A DNA stretch of 33,632 nt, from NCBI GenBank assembly GCA_903873255.1, contig CAIQNR010000025.1, positions 1 to 33,632 of the forward strand. Direction: 5' to 3'. Below the pieces are notes generated by a model. That model worked only from the letters and a program-made list of their open reading frames with translations, ran no database searches and was not told where the DNA came from. This DNA is from an uncultured bacterium. Lineage in GTDB: Bacteria; Babelota; Babeliae; Babelales; CAIQNR01. The position numbers were made by a program, and so were the translations under genes. Every line of letters begins with the position of its first letter. Within the stretch, counting starts at the first letter, position 1. Shown here one piece after another: positions 17,973 through 27,639 of the stretch.

Positions 17973-18763
17973 TGTACCCCATACTGCTGCATATTTGGGG
18001 ACCCTTTGCTGTGCATAGTTATGGCACCATGATTGCACTAGGAGCATTACTTTCTTTGCATCTTGGCATGCGTGACAAAAAATTAATGGGCCTTACTACG
18101 TATAACCAACTGATCAATCTGGTAACTGTTATGATTGTTTCGGGCGTGATTGGCGGCCGGCTTCTTTTTATTATAGAAAATTGGCACAATCTCCATTCTT
18201 TTTATGACATGATCAACATTACCGATGCAGGATTTTCTTTACTAGGAACTGTAACTGTCAGCTCATTTGCAGTAATTGCCTATTTAAAAATTCATAAATT
18301 AAATATTCTTTCTATTGCAGATCGCATTGGCATCTATATACCACTTCTTTATAGTATCTCACGCATTGGTTGTTTTTTGGCAGGCTGTTGCTATGGTATT
18401 CCCACAACATCCGCATGCACTCCATGGGCAATTACCTACACAAACACCGACGTATTTGCACCCTGCTTTGAGCCGCTTCATCCAACACAACTGTACAGTT
18501 CGCTCAATGCATTAGTTATATTTTTATTTATGTACTTTGCTCAAGAAAAATTATGTAAAAAAAGAGGGCAACTGATCGGTTGTTTTTTCTTTTTGATAGG
18601 TCTTGAACGCTTTTCTGTCGATTTTTTTCGTGCAAATCGCATCATGATTTCTATAATACTTTCGACATCTCAAATGATTGCGTTAGTATGTATAGGTGTT
18701 GGTGTAGCGCTTTTTGGAATAGCTACCTACACAACATGGTTTACTAACAGTGCAGAGAAATAA
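17972..18763 (+). CDS. lgt: Prolipoprotein diacylglyceryl transferase
   Basis: Multi-TM; RIGCFLAGCCYG and HPTQLYSSLNAL. ATG at 17972 overlaps the mnmG stop (TGATG); the track start at 17966 is an upstream TTG. Confidence 0.92.
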   Translation: MYPILLHIWGPFAVHSYGTMIALGALLSLHLGMRDKKLMGLTTYNQLINLVTVMIVSGVIGGRLLFIIENWHNLHSFYDMINITDAGFSLLGTVTVSSFAVIAYLKIHKLNILSIADRIGIYIPLLYSISRIGCFLAGCCYGIPTTSACTPWAITYTNTDVFAPCFEPLHPTQLYSSLNALVIFLFMYFAQEKLCKKRGQLIGCFFFLIGLERFSVDFFRANRIMISIILSTSQMIALVCIGVGVALFGIATYTTWFTNSAEK

Positions 18764-18765
18764 CG

Positions 18766-20505
18766 ATGAATGTTTTTAACGTCATAAAAACTAAAATACA
18801 AATTTTAGATCTTATCGGTCAGCATGTACTACTGAGAAAAGTGGGTAACTACTGGAAAGGCTCATGCCCATTTCATAGCGAAAAAACAGCATCATTTACC
18901 GTGAGCCCGCACCGAGAAATTTTTTATTGTTTTGGCTGCCAAGAAACAGGCGATGTTATTTCTTTTGTAAGTAAAATAGAAAATTGCACACAAATTGAAG
19001 CGGCAAAACTACTAGCAGAACGGTATGCCATTGAACTACCGGATAATTTTTCTTCTGAAACAACAGAAAGCTTTGATGAGAAAAAAAGATACTTTTCTCT
19101 GTGCTCCTTGGTTGCAAACTGGTGTCACGATCGCCTAATGGAAAATCCACAAATAATGGACTACGTACTTAAGCGTGGCATTAATCATGATGAAATTAAT
19201 CTTTTTAAAATTGGTTTTTTTCCCCATGGTCAACAACATACAAAGCACCTACTCCAAGCACTGCGTGAAGAAAACTTCCTTCTTAAAGACTTGATCGACG
19301 CTGGTATTGCAGGCGAGGGAAAAACGGTCTACTCGTCATTTGAGCAACGGATTATCTTTCCTATAAAAGACCATATGGGCCGTTACTGCGGATTTGGCGG
19401 ACGAGTTTTTAAACCTGGCGATGACCGCTCTAAATATTACAACTCTCCAGAAAATACTAATTTTCAAAAAGGATCTTTACTCTTTGGGCTTGATCTTGCA
19501 AAAAAAGAAATCCAAGCAAAAGGAACCGTTTTTTTGGTGGAAGGATATACTGACTGCATTGCGATGCACCAATATGGTTACAAAAATACCGTAGCAACTC
19601 TAGGCACTGCTTGCACCCTTGAACATTTAAAAACAATATCGCACCACGCCCACACCGTGTTAATTTTGTATGACGGAGATGCTGCAGGCCATAAAGCAAT
19701 GCTTCGCCTTGTTGAACTGTGTTGGCAAGTGAACCTTGAGCTCAAAGTGATTGTACTTCCTACAGGATTTGACCCTGCTTCATTTTTAACCAATAAACAA
19801 AATCTCCAACCGCTAATTGAACAAGCTCAAGAAATCTTTGATTTCTTTTTACACGACCTTGGAAAAGACTTTGGAACCGCGCCTTTACAGCAAAAATTAA
19901 CGGTTGCCCGCAACTTTTTGGATATCATTAAAAAACTAGATGATTCTCTTAAGCAGGACATTCTTCTGCAGAAGGCAGCTGAAACTTTTGGGCTCCCTTT
20001 GGCATCCCTTCAGCAAGAACTAAGAAAAAATGGTAGACAAGCTGCAGCCCCAAATAAGCCTAATGATCAAGCCATTCAAAAATATGAAATATCGACCTTA
20101 GAAAAAAAATTTATCTGTGCTATAGTATCTGATACGCAATTGCTAGAAAAAAGTTCAGTAATGAGACTTTTGAATTACTTACCAGATGAGCTCAAGGGGT
20201 TGATGGGAAAATTGGTTGACGCTCAACGCGCAACAGAATCGGAAACCTATGCAACATTTTTTGGGACTCTTGAGGAGCATGAGAAAAGCTTGGTAAATCA
20301 AATGTTAGTGACTGAACCTGATGGGCAAGAGGATTTTGAAAACATAGAAATGTTGCTAGAAAAAAAGTACTGGAAAATGATAGTTAATGACACAAAAACA
20401 CAGCTCGAAAACGCGCAATTGCATAATAACAACGAAGCTGTGCAAACAATTATCAGCTCATTTCTGGATCTTAAGAAAAAATTGTTACATAAGGGGCTTA
20501 TCTAA
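18766..20505 (+). CDS. dnaG: DNA primase
   Basis: Zinc finger [60 protein letters not shown] and [11 protein letters not shown]. Confidence 0.97.
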   Translation: MNVFNVIKTKIQILDLIGQHVLLRKVGNYWKGSCPFHSEKTASFTVSPHREIFYCFGCQETGDVISFVSKIENCTQIEAAKLLAERYAIELPDNFSSETTESFDEKKRYFSLCSLVANWCHDRLMENPQIMDYVLKRGINHDEINLFKIGFFPHGQQHTKHLLQALREENFLLKDLIDAGIAGEGKTVYSSFEQRIIFPIKDHMGRYCGFGGRVFKPGDDRSKYYNSPENTNFQKGSLLFGLDLAKKEIQAKGTVFLVEGYTDCIAMHQYGYKNTVATLGTACTLEHLKTISHHAHTVLILYDGDAAGHKAMLRLVELCWQVNLELKVIVLPTGFDPASFLTNKQNLQPLIEQAQEIFDFFLHDLGKDFGTAPLQQKLTVARNFLDIIKKLDDSLKQDILLQKAAETFGLPLASLQQELRKNGRQAAAPNKPNDQAIQKYEISTLEKKFICAIVSDTQLLEKSSVMRLLNYLPDELKGLMGKLVDAQRATESETYATFFGTLEEHEKSLVNQMLVTEPDGQEDFENIEMLLEKKYWKMIVNDTKTQLENAQLHNNNEAVQTIISSFLDLKKKLLHKGLI

Positions 20506-22883
20506 TGGTTATTAAAAGCATACTTACTAAAATCATAGGCAACTTCAAAAAGAATACTCCAAAAAAAGTAAGCACTAAGGCTGTCAAAAAGAACACTAAA
20601 AAAAGTACAAAGAACAGCCCCAAAAAAAATGTACAAAAAAGTAAAAAAGTTGTGATGAAGAACGTTAAAAAAACAGCTAAAAAAACAAAATCTGCTGGCA
20701 TGCCAACAAAAAAAACTTCATTAAAAACAAAAACCGTTGCAAAAGTTGCTGCTAAAAAAATGGCATCTCCTAAAAAAGCGATCATTAAAAAAACAGCTCC
20801 TGTAAAAATAGTTGCGCCAAAAAAAGTTGTAGCTAAAGCAATTATTAAAACAGCTAAAATTGCACCAGCTGCAGTAAAAAAAGCAGTTGTTACGCCAAAA
20901 GCGATTGTAAAAGAATCTGTAATTAAAAAAGCTCCTTTACAAGCGCAACCAACCAGCGCAGCAATAACAAAAACAACAAAAGCTGCTATTAAAAAAACAA
21001 ATGCTGGAAAACCAAAAATTCATAATGCAACTCCACCAACAAAAAAAGAACTTGATTTTAAAAAAGACCTGATGGATACCTTGCTCGAAAAAGGTAAGGA
21101 TACAGGGATTTTAACCTATGAAGAAATAATGATTCTTCATGACAAAGCTCATTTAACAGAAAAAGAAGCTAATGATTTTATGAAGCTTGTCGAAAAAGAG
21201 CACATAGAATTGATCATGGAAGAAGAGTTGCATGTACAAGATGGATCGCTTGATGACCACGACAAAGATGAGCTCGGCTCTCATGCAGAATTAAAAGACA
21301 AATTTACCTCAAGCTTGTCTGCAGATGAAGATGTTGCAGATGAGGAAGATGCTGATACAGAAGATGAAGAAGAAGAAGTTGTCGAACGGGCAGAAACATC
21401 ACATATTGCTGATGGTGTAAAATGTTACTTACGTGATATTGGAAAAATCCCTCTTCTTAATAAAACAACTGAAAAAGTTATTTCTGACAAAATTGCAACA
21501 AGCAAACGCTCTTGCATCGAAGCTATTTCTCACTTTCCTTTTGTACATAAAGAATTTTTGTCTATTGGGGAAAAGCTTCATAAGAATCCAATGATTCTTA
21601 AAGACGTTATTCAATTTGCTGAATATGATGATGAAAACTTACCTAAAATTGGCGAAGAACGTGATGCTTTCTTAAAGACGATTACGACGCTTGAAGATCT
21701 TATCAAAAATGAAGAGCGTATTTATGCTTCTTACCGCAACCAATTGACCTCTCAAGAAAAAAAACAAGAGATGCTCAAGAAGGTAAAAGAAAATAAACAA
21801 GCTATCAGCACCACCGTACAATCAATACGAATTGCAAATAAATTTATTCGTAAAATTGGCAAAAAAATTGAAAAACTTTTACTCAAAATCCAAGAAAAAC
21901 AACAAATCATTCGTGACGGTCAAAAGACAATCGACTTTATCAAAAAAGGTAAAGAGATCTCTGCTGACAATAAAATGATCTTGGAAGAAACTGAAGTAGA
22001 AGTAAGAATGGCTACCAAGTCGATTAAAAAGACTGAAGGTGAAGCCGGACTTCCACTTGATACTATTACCAAATATTATCGCCAACTTATTAAAAGCCAA
22101 AAAGATGATAAGTATGCAAAAGACGAACTTGCAAAAGCAAACTTACGTTTAGTTGTTAACATTGCTAAAAAATATGTTAACCGCGGACTTCACTTCTTAG
22201 ACCTCATCCAAGAAGGTAATATCGGCTTGATGAAAGCTGTGGAAAAATTTGAATTTGAACGTGGATATAAATTCTCTACCTATGCAACATGGTGGATCAG
22301 ACAGGCAATTACACGTGCTATTGCTGACCAATCACGAACAATCCGTGTCCCTGTTCACATGGTGGAAACACTCAACAAAATCAACAAAATTAAACGCTTA
22401 TTTATACAACAACATGGTCAAGAACCTTCCTATGCTGACTTGGCAAAAGAATTAAATCTTGATGAGAAAAAAGTTAAAAACATTATCAAAATCTCTAAAG
22501 AACCAATCTCGCTAGAAACCCCTGTTGGTGACAGTGAAGATGCATTCATTAAAGACTTTATAGAAAATGACAAAGACTTCTCTCCTGCTGAAACAGTTGC
22601 AAATTCTGATCTTAAAGAACGCGTGCGCGAAGTACTTAAAACACTTGCACCTCGTGAAGAAAAAGTTCTAAAAATGCGTTTCGGCATCGATGTTGCATCT
22701 GAGCATACTTTAGAAGAAGTTGGTAAAGACTTCTCTGTCACTAGAGAACGTATACGACAAATTGAAGTTAAAGCATTGCGCAAATTACGTCATCCATCTA
22801 GAAGTAAGAAACTACAGTCGTTCTTTGATAAAGAAATTAACATTGATGAAAATGATGATATTTCAAACGATACATTTGAATAA
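20505..22883 (+). CDS. rpoD: Sigma-70 RNA polymerase sigma factor with a Lys/Ala-rich N-terminal extension
   Basis: Region 2: [79 protein letters not shown]; region 4: [29 protein letters not shown]. First ~175 aa are Lys/Ala/Pro-rich. Confidence 0.96.
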   Translation: MVIKSILTKIIGNFKKNTPKKVSTKAVKKNTKKSTKNSPKKNVQKSKKVVMKNVKKTAKKTKSAGMPTKKTSLKTKTVAKVAAKKMASPKKAIIKKTAPVKIVAPKKVVAKAIIKTAKIAPAAVKKAVVTPKAIVKESVIKKAPLQAQPTSAAITKTTKAAIKKTNAGKPKIHNATPPTKKELDFKKDLMDTLLEKGKDTGILTYEEIMILHDKAHLTEKEANDFMKLVEKEHIELIMEEELHVQDGSLDDHDKDELGSHAELKDKFTSSLSADEDVADEEDADTEDEEEEVVERAETSHIADGVKCYLRDIGKIPLLNKTTEKVISDKIATSKRSCIEAISHFPFVHKEFLSIGEKLHKNPMILKDVIQFAEYDDENLPKIGEERDAFLKTITTLEDLIKNEERIYASYRNQLTSQEKKQEMLKKVKENKQAISTTVQSIRIANKFIRKIGKKIEKLLLKIQEKQQIIRDGQKTIDFIKKGKEISADNKMILEETEVEVRMATKSIKKTEGEAGLPLDTITKYYRQLIKSQKDDKYAKDELAKANLRLVVNIAKKYVNRGLHFLDLIQEGNIGLMKAVEKFEFERGYKFSTYATWWIRQAITRAIADQSRTIRVPVHMVETLNKINKIKRLFIQQHGQEPSYADLAKELNLDEKKVKNIIKISKEPISLETPVGDSEDAFIKDFIENDKDFSPAETVANSDLKERVREVLKTLAPREEKVLKMRFGIDVASEHTLEEVGKDFSVTRERIRQIEVKALRKLRHPSRSKKLQSFFDKEINIDENDDISNDTFE

Positions 22884-22907
22884 AATAACGAAAGGCCATA
22901 GGCGTAT

Positions 22908-24215
22908 ATGAGTTCGGAACTTACTAATTCTTTACTTTCAATACAACTTGGATACTTTGCTTTGTCGCTTTTTTTCTGTGCACTTTTTTCATTTTTAGAG
23001 ACTGCAGTCACAGCGCTGCGTCTCTTTAATTTAAATGAAATAACAAAGAGCACTAAAGGCTATAAGCACCTGCTAACAACACTAGAAAAAGAACCGCAAA
23101 AAGTTCTTATTTCTATCTTAATAGCCAATAATATTGCTGATGTTATGGCTGCTGCACTTATTACCCGCATCATGGAAAACTTTTTTAAATCACTCGATCT
23201 TTCTGAAAGTCTTGGATTTACCTTAGGTATTGCAATTGCAACGGCGACAACTCTACTTATTGGTGAAGTAATTCCTAAAAATATTGCACAAGCGCATGGC
23301 CCTCAACTCTTTAAATCAACCTTATGGCTAACCAATATCACCTTTATTATAATGTCACCACTGGTAAGTGTGCTTTCTAAAATATCTAACTTTATTGTTA
23401 CGTTAGTTAAACATGGCGAAGAAGATAGCACCGAAACCTATACTTCTGAAAAAGAAATCCAATTTTTAATCGACTATATCAATAAAAAAGGAATGATGGA
23501 CACCGACAAAACACAGATGCTGCACAGCATTTTTGATCTTGGACATACCACCGTTAAGGAGATTATGATCCCAGAAACGGACATCATTACTGTTAATGTT
23601 ACTGCAACACTTCAAGAAGCTTTGGATCTTTTTTCTAAATACCATTTTTCTAGACTTCCTGTATATGAAGGTGAAGCTGACAATATTATCGGGATGGTTC
23701 ATCAAAAAGATGCTTATTTAGTTCTCCTTAAAAATGAACAAAAAAGTCTTCGGGAACTTGTACGCCCTATTTTATTTGTTCCAGAAAGCATGAAGGTTAA
23801 CCAATTATTGCGCCAATTTAAACAACAACGCCATCATATTGCTATGGTACTTAATGAATATGGCGGAATCATTGGACTTGTAACATTGGAAGATGCAATT
23901 GAAGAAATTGTTGGGGAAATTAATGATGAACATGAATCTGTCCCTGAAGCAATCGTAGCGCTTGAAGAAGGTGGATGGCTTGTTTACGCAGGTGTCGACC
24001 TTGATGAGCTTGAAAAACTTCTTAATATCCGTTTTGATTGCGAAGACGCTGTTACACTTGGTGGCTTTCTCACAGAAAAACTTCAACGATTACCAAAAAA
24101 AGGTGAACGCCTTTCTTATAACGGATATGTTTTCCAAGTACAAAAATCATCAGAAAAGCGAGTCTTTCAGGTGCTTATTTTTAAAAACAATATTCCAGAC
24201 TCTTTTATTATCTAA
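22908..24215 (+). CDS. CNNM (DUF21)/CBS/CorC-HlyC-domain transporter family protein
   Basis: N-terminal TM DUF21-like domain, paired CBS (VKEIMIPETDIITV...; HIAMVLNEYGGIIGLVTLEDAIEEIVGEI), CorC_HlyC C-terminus. Confidence 0.93.
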   Translation: MSSELTNSLLSIQLGYFALSLFFCALFSFLETAVTALRLFNLNEITKSTKGYKHLLTTLEKEPQKVLISILIANNIADVMAAALITRIMENFFKSLDLSESLGFTLGIAIATATTLLIGEVIPKNIAQAHGPQLFKSTLWLTNITFIIMSPLVSVLSKISNFIVTLVKHGEEDSTETYTSEKEIQFLIDYINKKGMMDTDKTQMLHSIFDLGHTTVKEIMIPETDIITVNVTATLQEALDLFSKYHFSRLPVYEGEADNIIGMVHQKDAYLVLLKNEQKSLRELVRPILFVPESMKVNQLLRQFKQQRHHIAMVLNEYGGIIGLVTLEDAIEEIVGEINDEHESVPEAIVALEEGGWLVYAGVDLDELEKLLNIRFDCEDAVTLGGFLTEKLQRLPKKGERLSYNGYVFQVQKSSEKRVFQVLIFKNNIPDSFII

Positions 24216-24285
24216 CAGTAGCATAGTACACCTTTTATCTATGAAGTGATGCGGGATAGTCACGTTAAGATAAAAGGAAATTCTT

Positions 24286-24687
24286 ATGAAAATGTTTCGT
24301 ACTGTTGCTTTTTTATTGTTATTGTCTGTGCCATTCAATTGCCAACCAATTGTTATAGAAGAACCTCAACCTAACAATGCTGGAAAAATAGTTTCTTACT
24401 TTTTACGAGATATTTTAGGTGGAATAGTTGGGCTTAAAGCAAGCGAGGGCAACTCAAAGGAAGCCGCTGCTGCTCTTAAGCAAGTTCTACATGGAACAGC
24501 TGGCCTTGTAGAATCGGTACTGGAAGAACAACAAACACGTGGTCTTTTAGAAAATGCAGAAGAATTTGAAAAAGTCTTAATCTTTATACATGAACTACTT
24601 AATCATTCTTTAACAACAGAGCAAGGTAAAGAAGCCCTTCTTTTATTTCTTCAAGAATTAAAAAATATAGAACAAAACGCCAAATAG
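24286..24687 (+). CDS. Hypothetical exported protein
   Basis: Signal peptide MKMFRTVAFLLLLSVPFNCQ; helical remainder; SD-like AAAAGGA upstream. Confidence 0.65.
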   Translation: MKMFRTVAFLLLLSVPFNCQPIVIEEPQPNNAGKIVSYFLRDILGGIVGLKASEGNSKEAAAALKQVLHGTAGLVESVLEEQQTRGLLENAEEFEKVLIFIHELLNHSLTTEQGKEALLLFLQELKNIEQNAK

Positions 24688-24884
24688 TCTAATAGAAATC
24701 GTATAATATTGAATCTATCCCGCAACTTCATTGTAAAAATCATAGTAATTACTTTAAACTACCTCTTACGCAGTGTATTAACCAATATTTTCATCCAATA
24801 CTAAGAGGAGTTTCTTATGAGTATATATCATTATATTATTATGCTATGTCCAGTGATAATAATATCACTCACCTAAAGGAATTT

Positions 24885-26234
24885 TTAGGGGAAACAATAC
24901 CCCTGGATAAGAACCATTTCTTGAGGCTCAAGCCCAACAGATACAATCGCCACAGGAACGCCTGCAAGGCACTCAAGCTGCTTTAAAAAGATACGCGCCT
25001 CTTGAGGAAGATCCGAAAAAACTCGCGCATTTTTGGTCGATTTTTTCCATCCAGGAAACACAAGATAATGAGGAATCACACGCTTTTGATCTTCAATTGC
25101 AGGCGCAGGGTAATCAAGATGACGACCATCAAGATCATAATCCACGCACATTTTAATTTCATCTAAATCATCAAGCAACTGAAGCCCATTAAATGCTAAA
25201 CAATCAACGCCATTAATCATTACGGCCTGACGAATCATTACTAAATCAATCCAACCATATTGATGCTCTTTTTTATAGCGCTTTCCAAAGCTTGTTTTTA
25301 CTTTTTTAATAACATTTTCATCGATTATTTCTGTAACAATTTTTCCATCTCCAGGATAAATGGAATATGCATCAACAATTCCAACAACGCTCTTTATTCT
25401 TTTAAACCCTACCCCAGCAGATGCACATATACTCGAAGCAAGAGCGCTTACCCCTGATGTACAAGTATAAGTTCCATGGGTACTATCAAGATAAGTTCCA
25501 TAAGGACTATCAAACACTCCTATTTTCCCATGGCTCAACATTTGATTAAATTTAAGTTCAATACCATCACGCACATAAAATTTAAGAATTTTTCTGTACT
25601 TAGTAAATTTATTATAAACTTCTTTAAAATCGACTGGCTTTTCATTATACAACTTAACAATAACTTCATTGCCACGATCAACTGCTTCTTGTAGAAGTTC
25701 CTTATAATCTGAACTCATAAGATCAGCAAGTCTAAAGGCAACACCCATACATTTATCGGAACTAGCTGCTCCAACACCAACTCTAACACCTGCTCCAATA
25801 CGACACATTTTCTTTTTTCTACTGCATCTACCAATAATTATTTCATGAGGCATCAATATCTGAGCGCTTGCCGATATACGAATCCTTTTTTTTGTATCAA
25901 TACCTATTTTTATGAGATCTTCAACTTCTTTTACCAAAAGATCGAGATCTAATAATGTCCCAGGAGCTATGTATACTTTAATAATGTCTGATTGAAAAAT
26001 ACCGATTGGTATGTGATAGAAATTATAGGTTATATCATCAAAAACAATTTGATGTGGGACGGTAAATGGTGCTTTTGTCTGAACTAAAAAGTTAGCCCGG
26101 CTTGCAAACCAATCTGATATAACTGTTTGATAATCATTACACCAGCCGGTACCTATTGTAACTAGACCATACGCTCGTTTTGCTTCTACATTGCCTGCCA
26201 AAATGGCAGTTATCATAATAATAATTTTTTTCAT
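24885..26234 (-). CDS. Exported adenylosuccinate-synthetase-like (PurA fold) protein, predicted catalytically inactive
   Basis: Signal peptide [18 protein letters not shown]. Co-linear similarity to PurA: [18 protein letters not shown] vs [78 protein letters not shown] vs [82 protein letters not shown]. Confidence 0.85.
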   Translation of the reverse strand: [449 protein letters not shown]

Positions 26235-26360
26235 TCTCTTCTCCTTACCATCAGTCGCTAGTCTGCACTAAAAGAAAAGATCTGTAAACTAGACTCCCAT
26301 GGAGCAAAAATTTATCTGCACCATGGGAGAAATAATCTTACTATTATGAATGTGATATAC

Positions 26361-27368
26361 TTATTTTTTTTCGTATTCAAAAATTTGCTTCATAGTTGCC
26401 AAACTTCCCATAAGAGCACTTGCTTCATACGGAACTATAATCATCTTACCATTTTTGTCTTTAGTAATTTCTGGCAATGTTTTGATATATTCACGTGCAA
26501 TCATATAAGGAAGCGGATCTGCATCCGGTATTGATTTCTTAATTGCAATAATTGCATCAGCTTCAGCCTGTGCAACAATAATACGAGCATCACTAATACC
26601 TTTTGCTCGTAAAACACCCGATTCACGTTCCCCTTCTGCATCCAAAATTGCAGCTTCTTTAGCACCTTCTGCTCTTAATATTGCAGAACGTTTTTCACCC
26701 TCTGCTTCTAAAATTACAGCACGGCGATCACGCTCAGCACGCATTTGCTTTTCCATTGCTTGCTGAATATCACGAGGAGGATTTACTTCTTGCAGCTCAA
26801 CTCTATTAACCTTAACGCCCCATTTGTGTGTTGCATTATCAAGGATCACTTTTAATTTTTCATTAATTTTATCACGAGATACTAATGTTTCATCAAGATC
26901 AAGTGCACCAATTACATTTCTAAGTGTTGTTTGCGTTAAACGCTCAATTGCATCCGGCAAATTTGCAACTTGATATGCCGCATCCTTTGGATCATAAATT
27001 TGATAGTACATTAACGCACCAATTTCCATCGTGACGTTATCTTTAGTAATCACATTTTGTTTAGGAAAATTATCTACAATTTCTCGCAAATCAATACGTG
27101 AATGACTGCGATACGTGCGGTATATTTTACCCGTATCAAGCATTATAGAGCCTGACCAATTCCAAACATGAGGAGCATCTATAAAAGGAACAATCATATG
27201 AAGCCCAGGCATCAATGTTTTATTATATTTACCTAAACGCTCAATAATTATAACTTCTGCTTGTCTAACTATGTAAAAAGATTTTGCAAAAATAACAATT
27301 GTAAAAAGTACTGCCGTACACCCAAGAATAATAAATTCAGACGACAACATCATTGTATCAATACTCAT
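26361..27368 (-). CDS. SPFH/Band 7 (stomatin/QmcA-like) membrane protein
   Basis: N-terminal TM; RQAEVIIIERLGKYNKTLMPGLHMIVPFID; RVELQEVNPPRDIQQAMEKQMRAERDRRAVILEAEGEKRSAILRAEGAKEAAILDAEGE. Confidence 0.93.
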   Translation of the reverse strand: MSIDTMMLSSEFIILGCTAVLFTIVIFAKSFYIVRQAEVIIIERLGKYNKTLMPGLHMIVPFIDAPHVWNWSGSIMLDTGKIYRTYRSHSRIDLREIVDNFPKQNVITKDNVTMEIGALMYYQIYDPKDAAYQVANLPDAIERLTQTTLRNVIGALDLDETLVSRDKINEKLKVILDNATHKWGVKVNRVELQEVNPPRDIQQAMEKQMRAERDRRAVILEAEGEKRSAILRAEGAKEAAILDAEGERESGVLRAKGISDARIIVAQAEADAIIAIKKSIPDADPLPYMIAREYIKTLPEITKDKNGKMIIVPYEASALMGSLATMKQIFEYEKK

Positions 27369-27436
27369 AATAAAACCTTTCTAGTTTTTATGTGTTTTAT
27401 ACTATCCACTATTATTTTAACACAATAGCAACAAAC

Positions 27437-27474
27437 AAAAAGGGCCACAAAGAAAACTTCTTCATGGCCCTTTT
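27437..27474 (-). terminator. Rho-independent terminator downstream of tkt
   Basis: CCAAAAGGGCCA...TGGCCCTTTTTGTTTG on the minus strand. Confidence 0.75.
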
Positions 27475-27639
27475 GGATATCAAAAAATAAATCAAAAGTT
27501 ATTTTATACTTTGAATACCTTCAAGTACTACTGTTAACCCAAGACCTAATCCCATAGTGACAAGACCACTATTAACATTTGATGTCATAAAGTTTTTCAC
27601 CAAATAAGTGGTTGCAGCATAAAAAACAACAGCTATCTT

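Noticed and set aside
20498-20785. 95-aa Phe/Val-rich minus-strand ORF
   Set aside because: Antisense of the AAA-rich lysine tail of rpoD; composition artefact.
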